In this document: one piece after another, positions 8,905 through 16,712 of the stretch | How positions within the stretch are numbered: the stretch's first letter is position 1 | Layout of the letters: each line of letters begins with the position of its first letter | Assembly: GCF_028401955.1 (NCBI RefSeq) | Contig: NZ_JAQOTJ010000005.1 | Location: forward strand, 1-34,044 | Direction of reading: 5' to 3' | From: Bacillus sp. BP-3 | GTDB lineage: Bacteria; Bacillota; Bacilli; Bacillales; Bacillaceae_G | DNA length: 34,044 nt | Notes under the pieces: generated by a model | Told to the model about the DNA's origin: nothing | Database searches by the model: none | The model's input: only the letters and a program-made list of their open reading frames with translations | Translations under genes and position numbers: made by a program

Positions 8905-9543
8905 TTATACATACGCCGCTCTCGGCAGAGGATATTGTATATGCTCTGTACAAAGAGTTTGCTCCATCCACTGCTCTACTTCCTTCATATACATTTCAAT
9001 AAAAAAGATTTCTGACGGAAAAGAATGCAGCACTTCTGATATATATTGCGGATATAAATACGGCATACTGATCATTCCCTTTAACTGCGTCATAAACATC
9101 GTAAATGATACATTTTGAAATTCTCTCTTTTCTTGCCCTTGTCTAATGAGTTGCTCTATATAGTATCTCTCTTTTGAAAAGTAAATCGTCATGATTTCGC
9201 GAATTAACGTGCTATCTAACGAAAGTTCTCTGTAGAAAAAGCGAGTAAGTTCTCTTCGCTCAAATTGATACTGTAAAATATTTCTCATCATCTGGAATAA
9301 CACTTCTTTTGCAGACAAAAAATTCCGCTGTTCAAATGTCAGTTCAACGATACGTAAGTAGCCCTCTAAAAAGTCTGATACCAACTGTTCTAGTAATCCT
9401 TGTTTTCCAGAAAAATAATAGGAGATATTTGCAACATTAACATCTGCTTGCTTTGCTATATCACGTACTGATGTACCATTATAGCCTTTCGCATAAAATA
9501 GCGAAATGGCCGCATCAATAATTTTCTGTCTCGCCTGTGTCAT
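8905..9543 (-). CDS. refZ: TetR-family regulator RefZ (YttP)
   Basis: A 212-residue TetR-type protein. The N-terminal helix-turn-helix is clear: KIIDAAISLFYAKGYNGTSV, then IAKQADVNVANISYYFSGKQ. The rest is the helical ligand/dimer domain. I place the start at ATG 9543 (MTQARQK) because GGGAGGAGTGAGTGT lies directly before it; a longer reading upstream has no ribosome binding site. In B. subtilis the gene between ezrA-hisJ and ytsP is refZ, which helps move FtsZ from midcell to the pole at the onset of sporulation by binding oriC-proximal sites. Function here is inferred from synteny and length. Confidence 0.85.
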   Translation of the reverse strand: MTQARQKIIDAAISLFYAKGYNGTSVRDIAKQADVNVANISYYFSGKQGLLEQLVSDFLEGYLRIVELTFEQRNFLSAKEVLFQMMRNILQYQFERRELTRFFYRELSLDSTLIREIMTIYFSKERYYIEQLIRQGQEKREFQNVSFTMFMTQLKGMISMPYLYPQYISEVLHSFPSEIFFIEMYMKEVEQWMEQTLCTEHIQYPLPRAAYV

Positions 9544-9714
9544 ACACTCACTCCTCCCGCTATTTGTAGGCAGTAAAAGCACGATTAATTGAACTTGATG
9601 TAAATTTCTTGACTTTTAAGACAAATTCCTTTAATTTTCTATCGACAAAGTCTTGCGAATTATAGCTTATTTTGCAATAACTTTACATTTACCTACAGAA
9701 AGGGCGGCGTTTCC

Positions 9715-10194
9715 ATGTTCACAGCAGAAGATTATACTGGTACACGCGAGGAGCAATACAGGACAGTACTTAAACAACTCGATGCTCTATTAACAGGCGA
9801 GTCAAATGCAGTAGCTAACTTAGCAAATGCATCTGCTTTACTCAATGTATTTTTGCAAGATATTAACTGGGTAGGTTTTTATGTAACGGAAGGAAATCAA
9901 CTTGTGCTTGGGCCATTTCAAGGATTACCAGCTTGTGTTCGTATTCCATTTGGCCGCGGTGTATGCGGCGTAGCAGCAGAAACGAAAACAACACAGCTTG
10001 TCGATGATGTTCACAAGTTCCCTGGGCATATCGCCTGCGATGCAGCTTCTAATTCAGAAATTGTTGTACCGCTAATCAAAAACAATGAAGTCATCGGCGT
10101 ATTAGACATCGATAGCCCAAACAAAGGACGCTTTGATGAAATTGATCAAACATATTTAGAGGAATTTGTCAGAATTTTATTAAAACACATATAG
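9715..10194 (+). CDS. ytsP: Free methionine-(R)-sulfoxide reductase, GAF-domain fRMsr
   Basis: A 159-residue single GAF-domain enzyme that reduces free (not protein-bound) methionine-R-sulfoxide using cysteines and thioredoxin. The family signature is complete: INWVGFY, then three cysteines in LPACVRIPFGRGVCG and HIACD (mechanistic pair plus recycling cysteine), and IGVLDIDSP near the end. Length equals the family norm. It diverges from refZ as in B. subtilis, where the gene is ytsP. It converges on a methionine gamma-lyase gene, so two methionine-related genes sit side by side, though each has its own transcription unit. Confidence 0.92.
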   Translation: MFTAEDYTGTREEQYRTVLKQLDALLTGESNAVANLANASALLNVFLQDINWVGFYVTEGNQLVLGPFQGLPACVRIPFGRGVCGVAAETKTTQLVDDVHKFPGHIACDAASNSEIVVPLIKNNEVIGVLDIDSPNKGRFDEIDQTYLEEFVRILLKHI

Positions 10195-10197
10195 TGC

Positions 10198-10228
10198 AAA
10201 GGAGTTGACTTAAAGTCAGCTCCTTTTT
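10198..10228 (+). terminator. Intrinsic terminator of ytsP
   Basis: Stem AAAGGAG-TGACTT with its complement (one G-U), tight loop, then TTTTTG, a few bases past the stop codon. Confidence 0.85.
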
Positions 10229-10236
10229 GTACGTCC

Positions 10237-10306
10237 GGAACGCCGAGCATTACCTAAGGGTCTTTAAATGGTGTCGAACCGCCGATATATTGGTAGAAAG
10301 CGTTCC
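10237..10306. other. Imperfect palindromic element between ytsP and the lyase gene
   Basis: GGAACGC at 10237-10243 and GCGTTCC at 10300-10306 are complementary; inside them TACC and GGTA, and further in GGTGTCGAACC, can also pair. No T-tract follows, so it is not an ordinary terminator. Nature unknown. Confidence 0.35.
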
Positions 10307-10308
10307 TC

Positions 10309-11484
10309 TTACGATAAAGCTGTTTTTTCTTTTTGCAGCGCTTGCGCTAAGTCCCTTACAATATCTTCCCAGGACTCAAGCCCTGCAGATAAGCGTAATA
10401 AATTATCGGAAATCCCCATCTGCTCACGAACATGTTTTGGAATGACCGCATGTGTCATCGTTGCCGGGTGCTGAATTAACGTTTCTGTATCACCAAGACT
10501 CACTGCAATAGCAATTAATTTTAAGTTATCCATTACAGCTTGCGCCTCTTCTTTTCCGCCTTTTACTGTAAATGATAGCACACCGCCCCCGCGCTTCATT
10601 TGTTTATTTGCAAGCATTCCTTCCGGATACCAAACAGCTTCTACTAGTTCATGATTTCGGAGAAAAGCAGCAATCTTTTCCGCATTGTCAGAATGACGAT
10701 CCATCCGAACTGCTAATGTTTTTAAACCGCGTAAAAGTAACCATGCATCAAATGGTGCCATAATCCCGCCAACATCTTTACGAATCGGACGAATTTTTTC
10801 GGCAAGCTCGTTTGTTTTACAAATTGCAACACCGGCCACAACATCACCATGACCGCCAATATATTTTGTCGCACTATGCAAGACAACATCACAGCCTATC
10901 GTAAGCGGTCTTTGCAAGTACGGTGAACAAAATGTATTATCAACAATAACGAGCAGTCCATGCTGCTTCGCTACTTTGACAACAAGTTCTAAGTCAATTA
11001 ATTTCATCGTTGGATTAATCGGTGTTTCTACAAAAATGATTTTTGTATTCAGCCCAATACTCCTGTTAATTTCCTCTTCAGTTTCCATTTCACATAACGT
11101 ATGCGTAATTGCAAATTTCTCTTCCAACACTTCTAAAAAGCCATACGTACAACCGTATAAGCCATTCGAACAAACAATATGATCTCCCGCTTTTAAAAAG
11201 GCAAAAAGTGTTCCTGAAATAGCTGCCATACCGGAGCCAAACGCTAGTGCTGCTTCCCCTTCTTCTAATGCTGCCATTCTTTCTTCAAATAACTCAACTG
11301 TCGGATTTCCAAGTCTAGAATAAATATAAGCTGAATCATACCCAGCAAAGCTTGCTTCTCCTTGCTGCGCTGTTTCAAATGTATACGTAGATGTTTGAAA
11401 TAACGGCGGTGTCAAACTTCCTTTATGCTCGGCCGCATCATACCCATGATGAATTAACGTCGTTTCGATATGTTTCCTTTTCAT
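10309..11484 (-). CDS. Methionine gamma-lyase (Cys/Met metabolism PLP enzyme)
   Basis: A 391-residue trans-sulfuration-family enzyme. PLP binds K207 in SATKYIGGHGD; YSRLGNPT (about 55-62) and SGMAAIS (84-90) are the usual cofactor contacts. C112 in LYGCTY corresponds to the active-site cysteine that marks methionine gamma-lyases rather than cystathionine synthases or lyases, so degradation of methionine to methanethiol, ammonia and 2-oxobutyrate is the best call. I chose ATG 11484 (MKRKHIETT), preceded by AAGGGGGATGTTTGT; the longer reading lacks a site. A near-perfect cre site lies 29-42 nt upstream, so carbon catabolite control by CcpA is likely. This gene is absent from the B. subtilis version of this neighbourhood. 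Confidence 0.85.
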   Translation of the reverse strand: MKRKHIETTLIHHGYDAAEHKGSLTPPLFQTSTYTFETAQQGEASFAGYDSAYIYSRLGNPTVELFEERMAALEEGEAALAFGSGMAAISGTLFAFLKAGDHIVCSNGLYGCTYGFLEVLEEKFAITHTLCEMETEEEINRSIGLNTKIIFVETPINPTMKLIDLELVVKVAKQHGLLVIVDNTFCSPYLQRPLTIGCDVVLHSATKYIGGHGDVVAGVAICKTNELAEKIRPIRKDVGGIMAPFDAWLLLRGLKTLAVRMDRHSDNAEKIAAFLRNHELVEAVWYPEGMLANKQMKRGGGVLSFTVKGGKEEAQAVMDNLKLIAIAVSLGDTETLIQHPATMTHAVIPKHVREQMGISDNLLRLSAGLESWEDIVRDLAQALQKEKTALS

Positions 11485-11512
11485 ACAAACATCCCCCTTA
11501 TATTTCATCTTA

Positions 11513-11526
11513 TGTAAGCGTTTTCT
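11513..11526. promoter_or_regulatory. cre site (CcpA operator) upstream of the methionine gamma-lyase gene
   Basis: TGTAAGCGTTTTCT matches the 14-base cre consensus TGWAARCGYTWNCW at every position. It lies between the probable promoter and the start codon, a position usual for repression. Confidence 0.75.
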
Positions 11527-11544
11527 ATCTGTTGCTATCCTTTC

Positions 11545-11558
11545 CATGAGCGTTTACA
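11545..11558. promoter_or_regulatory. Second, weaker cre-like site
   Basis: CATGAGCGTTTACA matches cre at 11 of 14 positions, with the right half perfect. It lies exactly 32 bp (about three helical turns) from the first site. Confidence 0.45.
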
Positions 11559-11614
11559 AAATTCCTTCTTGCATTTTTCCAAATTTTAAATGTATAAAAT
11601 GAAATTTGATGTTC

Positions 11615-11643
11615 TTGACTCTCTCCTAATAAACAGATATAAT
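11615..11643 (+). promoter_or_regulatory. Strong sigma-A promoter of rpsD
   Basis: TTGACT (11615-11620), 17 nt, TATAAT (11638-11643). It is one of the two best sigma-A matches in the window and lies about 190 nt upstream of rpsD. Confidence 0.9.
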
Positions 11644-11649
11644 AGCCTT

Positions 11650-11822
11650 TGTGTAAAATAAAAAGGCAGCCTTGTAATGCGAGTTTATTGTTTGTATTTT
11701 GTTCCTCACGATGAGGTGTATCGTGTAACTCCCTGCTGCTGGAGCGAGGGTACATGAAAATGAAATACGCATAAATGTCAATTACGTCTGTTTTTATTTT
11801 ACAAAAATAAAAACATTTAAAG
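11650..11822 (+). promoter_or_regulatory. Structured 5' leader of rpsD (S4 autoregulation region)
   Basis: About 175 nt between promoter and gene with several nested stems: GGCAGC can pair with GCTGCT, CACGAT with ATCGTG, and CTCC with GGAG. In B. subtilis rpsD is autogenously controlled by S4 binding to such a leader. I infer the same here from position and structure; I have not aligned it. Confidence 0.6.
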
Positions 11823-11834
11823 GAGGAGTCATTC

Positions 11835-12437
11835 ATGGCTCGTTATACAGGTCCATCTTGGAAACTTTCTCGTCGTCTTGGAATCTCTCTAAGCGGCACA
11901 GGTAAAGAATTAGAAAAACGCCCTTACGCACCAGGTCCACACGGTCCTAACCAACGTAAGAAACTTTCAGAATACGGTTTACAATTACAAGAAAAACAAA
12001 AACTTCGTCACATGTACGGCATGACTGAGCGTCAATTCCGTCGCACATTTGACCAAGCTGGTAAAATGATGGGTAAACACGGTGAAAACTTCATGATCCT
12101 TCTTGAAGCTCGCCTTGACAACCTAGTTTACCGCATGGGCTTAGCTCGCACTCGTCGCGCTGCTCGTCAATTAGTAAACCACGGCCACATCATGGTAGAT
12201 GGCGCTCGCGTAGATATCCCATCTTACCGCGTTAAACCAGGCCAAACTATCAGCCTTCGCGAAAAATCTCGCAACCTAGCTGTAGTTAAAGAAGCAGTTG
12301 AAGTTAACAACTTCGTACCTGAGTACTTAACATTCGATGCTGACAAATTAGAAGCTACTTTCACTCGCTTACCAGAGCGCGCTGAGTTAGCTGCTGAAAT
12401 CAACGAAGCGTTAATCGTAGAGTTCTACTCTCGTTAA
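11835..12437 (+). CDS. rpsD: 30S ribosomal protein S4
   Basis: A 200-residue primary 16S rRNA-binding protein of the 30S subunit. It begins [19 protein letters not shown] as Bacillus S4 proteins do and carries the S4 RNA-binding fold at about 92-155 ([20 protein letters not shown], then NHGHIMVDG). Length is exactly as in B. subtilis. A strong AAAGGAGGAG site and highly biased codons fit a high-expression gene. It stands alone, away from the main ribosomal operons, as in other Bacillus. Confidence 0.98.
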   Translation: MARYTGPSWKLSRRLGISLSGTGKELEKRPYAPGPHGPNQRKKLSEYGLQLQEKQKLRHMYGMTERQFRRTFDQAGKMMGKHGENFMILLEARLDNLVYRMGLARTRRAARQLVNHGHIMVDGARVDIPSYRVKPGQTISLREKSRNLAVVKEAVEVNNFVPEYLTFDADKLEATFTRLPERAELAAEINEALIVEFYSR

Positions 12438-12442
12438 TGACG

Positions 12443-12472
12443 AAAAGCCAATCCTTATGGATTGGCTTTTTT
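12443..12472 (+). terminator. Intrinsic terminator of rpsD
   Basis: Perfect 12-bp stem AAAAGCCAATCC with a 4-nt loop, running into six T, 6 nt past the stop codon. Confidence 0.92.
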
Positions 12473-12506
12473 CGTTGTATAAACATATTTATTTCGCAGT
12501 TTAACT

Positions 12507-12659
12507 TTATTTGAATTTTATATTCATCGTTTGATTCGCTTCTTGTTTCTCTACATAAACATGTTGTTCACTATTATTTTTTTGTAACTGATTTTGTTCG
12601 TTCTCTGCTAGTTGGCCTGCATTTAGTAACGAAAAAATAATTAATGCTTCTAGTGACAT
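12507..12659 (-). CDS. Unrecognised 50-residue small protein
   Basis: ATG at 12659-12657 to TAA at 12509-12507, 50 residues beginning MSLEALIIFSLLNAGQLAEN. It has a short hydrophobic N-terminal stretch (about 5-14), then a Gln/Asn/Glu-rich hydrophilic tail. AGAGGGAG lies 8 nt before the ATG. It occupies an otherwise empty gap between the rpsD terminator and the mscS terminator. The hydrophobic part is too short for a confident membrane helix. No family recognised; it could be a sporulation-type small protein, but that is a guess. Confidence 0.5.
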   Translation of the reverse strand: MSLEALIIFSLLNAGQLAENEQNQLQKNNSEQHVYVEKQEANQTMNIKFK

Positions 12660-12744
12660 TTAGATAACTCCCTCTTTTCTATCACTTTTGATACTTACAG
12701 CATACACGCCTATTATGAACTTGAAGTGAACATACGGAAAATTT

Positions 12745-12779
12745 TAAAACAAAAGACTTCGGTATGATTACACCGAAGC
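12745..12779 (-). terminator. Intrinsic terminator downstream of mscS
   Basis: CTTCGGT (12757-12763) and ACCGAAG (12772-12778) pair around an 8-nt loop; on the minus strand TCTTTTGTTTT follows. Confidence 0.8.
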
Positions 12780-12825
12780 CCTTCATTTATTTCTATATAT
12801 CCATTTTAATTTTTCAACATATAAA

Positions 12826-12918
12826 TCGCTGCTACGGAAAATACACCATGAGCGTTTCTATGTACGACCAGATGCTCTTGCTCCCCTAAAAAGTAGAGCG
12901 CTTTTAAGTCGGTTTTTT
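12826..12918 (-). repeat. Dispersed repeat family A, copy 3 (most diverged)
   Basis: Minus-strand core with GAGCATCTGG, CATAG, CGCTCA and TTTTC spaced as in the two copies at 21.9 and 32.8 kb, preceded by the shared CTACTTTTTAGGGGAGC-type lead. It begins 13 bp past the truncated mscS stop. A 34-codon open frame inside it has no start codon and is not called. Confidence 0.5.
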
Positions 12919-12931
12919 AATATATATATTC

Positions 12932-13498
12932 TTACGCTATTTCTTTGCGCTTTTCACCTAAAGAGTAGTTCGCAACTTTTGTAATTGAGCTATTTGAAAT
13001 GAAGTAAATCTCCCCAGTTTCTGCAACTAACTGCGTCGTACGAAGTCCTACTTCTTCGATGACGCCGTCGATATCATTAATTTTCACTTTATCGCCAACT
13101 GAAAATTGATCTTCAAAAATAATGAAGAATCCTGTTACAATATCTTTTACTAAGTTTTGTGCACCAAAACCAATTGCTAAACCTGCAACACTCACCCCAG
13201 CAAGAAGCGCTTTAATATCGATTCCTACTGTTTCTAGAACCGTCATAACAACCATGAAGTACACAACATAATGGACAATATTTTGACAAAGCTTCGTTAA
13301 TGTCGCCTCACGTCTTTCATTTGTACGTACAGGGGCTTTACTGCTCATCTTAAAAATTTGTTCAATTCCTACATTAGTGACACGAATAATCACTTTTGCC
13401 ACAATAAAAATAAGGATAATTTTAAGAATAATTCCCCCAAATTTCATTAATTTTTCGGGATTTAAAACATAATCTTCTAATATACTTTGAATATCCAA
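12932..13498 (-). CDS. MscS-family mechanosensitive channel, C-terminally truncated
   Basis: At 188 residues this is roughly 80-100 short of the usual MscS length. Two or three membrane segments are visible: FGGIILKIILIFIVAKVII (about 20-38), VVYFMVVMTVLETVG (about 78-92), and the pore helix ALLAGVSVAGLAIGFGAQNL (about 97-116). The middle beta domain follows (DQFSVGDKVKINDIDG through IYFISNSSITKVANYS). The C-terminal alpha/beta vestibule domain is absent: the frame runs GEKRKEIA and stops. A dispersed repeat lies just downstream, so the gene may have been cut by rearrangement. Start is TTG at 13498 with GAGAGGAG upstream. A naturally short form cannot be excluded. Confidence 0.8.
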   Translation of the reverse strand: MDIQSILEDYVLNPEKLMKFGGIILKIILIFIVAKVIIRVTNVGIEQIFKMSSKAPVRTNERREATLTKLCQNIVHYVVYFMVVMTVLETVGIDIKALLAGVSVAGLAIGFGAQNLVKDIVTGFFIIFEDQFSVGDKVKINDIDGVIEEVGLRTTQLVAETGEIYFISNSSITKVANYSLGEKRKEIA

Positions 13499-13521
13499 AA
13501 TATTTACTCCTCTCTTTCAAA

Positions 13522-13558
13522 ATGCAAAAAGCGTAAGAACTCTTACGCTTTTTTGCAT
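13522..13558. terminator. Bidirectional terminator after tyrS
   Basis: GCAAAAAGCGTAAG and its near-perfect complement surround a 4-nt loop, with T-runs available on both strands. It ends 2 nt from the tyrS stop. Confidence 0.85.
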
Positions 13559-13559
13559 G

Positions 13560-15118
<1,559 letters not shown>

Positions 15119-15123
15119 TTCTT

Positions 15124-15153
15124 TTTATAACATCATTTGTATATGCCTGTCAA
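15124..15153 (-). promoter_or_regulatory. Sigma-A promoter of the tyrS T-box transcript
   Basis: Minus strand TTGACA (15153-15148, perfect), 17 nt, TTATAA (15130-15125); with an 18-nt spacer the -10 reads TATAAA. Confidence 0.85.
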
Positions 15154-15204
15154 ATGCAGCCCTAAATTTTTCGGTTATAATTTCATTATATCACTTTTTT
15201 AAAA

Positions 15205-15238
15205 CTTTACTGGCTGGCAAAGAATATCGTCAGTAAAG
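15205..15238 (-). terminator. Weak terminator of the ECF sigma cassette
   Basis: CTTTACTG and CAGTAAAG pair around an 18-nt loop, then TTTTAAAAAA on the minus strand. It overlaps the last codons of the 83-residue gene. Confidence 0.4.
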
Positions 15239-15458
15239 AAAGAAGTGGAACACAAGCTAACAGAGAGATATGAAATGCAACTGATAAATCATTACCAATT
15301 GTCGCTTCAACAGGATCTTTAGCCGGAGACGCAAGAAAACGTAAAAATCGATCTCCCCTATTCGCTTTTTGCGGAAAATCAGGAACTTCCACATAATCAC
15401 TATCTAAATGCTGTTTCAATCTATATTCCTTATCAAAGGGATTTTCGGTCAATTTCAT
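15207..15458 (-). CDS. Candidate mini anti-sigma factor, single-TM protein
   Basis: 83 residues: a hydrophilic N-terminal 60 (MKLTENPFDKEYRLKQHLDS onward) and one C-terminal membrane segment (about 60-80, FHISLLACVPLLSLLTIFF), leaving almost nothing outside. It overlaps the ECF sigma gene upstream by 26 nt, so the two are probably translationally coupled. ECF sigma genes are typically followed by their membrane anti-sigma, hence the call; no zinc-binding HxxxCxxC motif is present. GGAGGTGG sits only 3 nt before ATG 15458, so a TTG at 15452 (better spacing) may be the true start. Not a family I recognise. Confidence 0.6.
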   Translation of the reverse strand: MKLTENPFDKEYRLKQHLDSDYVEVPDFPQKANRGDRFLRFLASPAKDPVEATIGNDLSVAFHISLLACVPLLSLLTIFFASQ

Positions 15459-15978
15459 CCACCTCCAGCAATTGCTTCAATTTCTTCATGCCATGATAAA
15501 GCCTCGATTTCACCGTTCCTATAGGAATATCTAGTACCTCTGCGATTTCCTTTTGTGGCATATCATGATAATAAAAAAGAATAATGACCGCTCGTTGATC
15601 TTCTGGAACCTTCAAAATTGCTTCTCTCACTGTAAGACGGTCTTCTTGCGAAAATTCCTTCTCTTGAATCGGTAGAAGAAATGGTATAAGTGAACGCCAC
15701 TTCTTTCTTCGATTCAGTTTATTAATCATAAGCCGATACCCAATTTGAAACAGATATGTTTTAATCTTTCCTTTTTCAATCTCATACATATGTTTCTTAC
15801 GTTCTAACCTTAAAAACGTATCTTGAACGAGGTCTATGCTCAGCTGTTCATCACGGTTAAAGCGATATAAAAACGTATATAACGCTGGTTTGATTAAAAC
15901 ATACAACCGTTCCCCTGCTCGTTCATCTCCCTTTTGATAGGCGAGCATCAATTCCTCCTCAATCCCAATTTGCGCCAT
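15433..15978 (-). CDS. ECF-type RNA polymerase sigma factor
   Basis: A 181-residue sigma-70-family factor of the extracytoplasmic-function class, with only regions 2 and 4. Region 2 spans about 25-85 (LYTFLYRFNRDEQLSIDLVQDTFLRL, then YLFQIGYRLMINKL). Region 4 spans about 115-170, with the helix-turn-helix QKEIAEVLDIPIGTVKSRLYHGMKKL. It overlaps the 4-TM gene before it by 20 nt and the candidate anti-sigma after it by 26 nt. ATG 15978 has AAAGGAG 10 nt upstream; a second AGGAGG-ATG lies inside at MLAYQKG, but the longer form keeps the usual EEELM start of ECF factors. The regulon is unknown; the cassette promoter itself looks ECF-like. Confidence 0.9.
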   Translation of the reverse strand: MAQIGIEEELMLAYQKGDERAGERLYVLIKPALYTFLYRFNRDEQLSIDLVQDTFLRLERKKHMYEIEKGKIKTYLFQIGYRLMINKLNRRKKWRSLIPFLLPIQEKEFSQEDRLTVREAILKVPEDQRAVIILFYYHDMPQKEIAEVLDIPIGTVKSRLYHGMKKLKQLLEVDEIDRKSL

Positions 15979-16414
15979 GTTTTTTAATCTCCTTTATCCC
16001 TTTTAAAGTTAGAGATATCCGGCTAATTAAATATAAACTTGCAACAATCGTCCATATTTGAGATTGATTCGTAAAAAATTGCACATATGGATTTTTAACT
16101 GTTAATCCGCTTAAAACTAAGAAATTTAACACTTGTACGCATATACAAGCGTATACTGCAATACAGACGGATATTGTATCAAATACATTCCACCGAAAAT
16201 AAACTTTTGTTTTTGTAAAGTCGATTTTATTTCCAGCTTTTCTTACGATATATTTCTTGTCAAAAGGGATAAGGATTGAAAATATAATAATCATCGTACA
16301 CGCTAACATAATCATCGAAACTTTAAACCCTATCGCAATAGGCATAAGGGTACCTGCAGCAAATACGACTATAACGCCAATGAAAGTCAATGAAAGCATC
16401 CATTTATTTGACAT
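15959..16414 (-). CDS. Four-TM membrane protein, first gene of the ECF sigma cassette
   Basis: 151 residues with four predicted membrane segments (about 6-25, 30-50, 75-100, 118-137) separated by a basic cytosolic loop (KKYIVRKAGNKIDFTKTK). No family recognised. AGGAGG lies 8 nt before the ATG. It overlaps the ECF sigma gene by 20 nt, so the three genes form one transcript. A membrane sensor or partner of the small anti-sigma is a natural hypothesis, but nothing in the sequence shows it directly. Confidence 0.75.
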   Translation of the reverse strand: MSNKWMLSLTFIGVIVVFAAGTLMPIAIGFKVSMIMLACTMIIIFSILIPFDKKYIVRKAGNKIDFTKTKVYFRWNVFDTISVCIAVYACICVQVLNFLVLSGLTVKNPYVQFFTNQSQIWTIVASLYLISRISLTLKGIKEIKKHGANWD

Positions 16415-16447
16415 ATAAAGTGCCTCCTAATTTATTTTTCATAAACT

Positions 16448-16475
16448 TATACAAATACTGGAGGCAAATGGTTCA
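16448..16475 (-). promoter_or_regulatory. Candidate ECF-type (self-regulated) promoter of the sigma cassette
   Basis: Minus strand TGAACC (16475-16470), 16 nt, TGTATA (16453-16448), close to ECF promoters such as sigma-W (TGAAAC-N16-CGTATA). It lies about 35 nt before the cassette, and no sigma-A pair is evident there. Confidence 0.5.
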
Positions 16476-16522
16476 AAAAATCATTTTATTTCTTTTTTCG
16501 TTTTTACAATAACGTACTTAAA

Positions 16523-16564
16523 ATAAGCAAATTCTGAACTATACTTGATTCAGAACTTGCTTAT
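16523..16564 (-). terminator. Terminator-like hairpin, remnant of a second acsA terminator
   Basis: ATAAGCAA-TTCTGAA pairs with TTCAGAA-TTGCTTAT (small mismatches). On the minus strand TTTTAAG follows. It could end lysE transcripts. Its layout, a hairpin directly before an acsA-like 3' end, copies that at 17456-17530. Confidence 0.6.
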
Positions 16565-16605
16565 TTAATATTCCATCATAGACCGTCGCCTATTGGCAAA
16601 TTACC
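16565..16605 (-). pseudogene. Decayed copy of the acsA 3' end
   Basis: On the minus strand this reads NLPIGD, a 1-nt deletion, then SMMEY and stop; the intact acsA ends NLPTGD-LSTMED. Base for base it agrees at roughly three quarters of positions with 17493-17533, and each is preceded on the plus strand by a terminator hairpin. No further acsA sequence is clear upstream. Confidence 0.6.
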
Positions 16606-16631
16606 AATCCCTTAAGTTCCCTAGTTTCACT

Positions 16632-16680
16632 TTATCCCACACTAACGTGTAGCAGGGGATTGATTAGCAAGGCTAACCAT
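16632..16680 (+). repeat. Dispersed repeat family B, copy 1 (degenerate)
   Basis: TTTATCCCACACTAACGTGT, then AG and GATTA, corresponds to the copy at 33.72 kb (TTTATCCCGCATTAACGGGC, then AG and GATTA). Identity is good over the first 22 bp and fades after. Confidence 0.45.
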
Positions 16681-16712
16681 AAGTAAGAAATAGACTTTAC
16701 TTATAAAAATGA

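Noticed and set aside
11525-11836. 103-codon minus-strand frame opposite the rpsD leader
   Set aside because: It lies on the opposite strand of a strong promoter and structured leader, has no ribosome binding site and has low-complexity composition.
12825-12924. Open minus-strand frame of about 34 codons downstream of mscS (contains LYFLGEQEHLVV)
   Set aside because: It has no start codon or ribosome binding site, and the DNA aligns with the non-coding repeat family A at two other loci, so the open frame is probably chance.
16565-16680. A small gene or riboswitch in the 16.5-16.7 kb gap
   Set aside because: The segment is accounted for by the acsA 3' end remnant plus repeat B; no start codon with ribosome binding site and no known riboswitch core were found.
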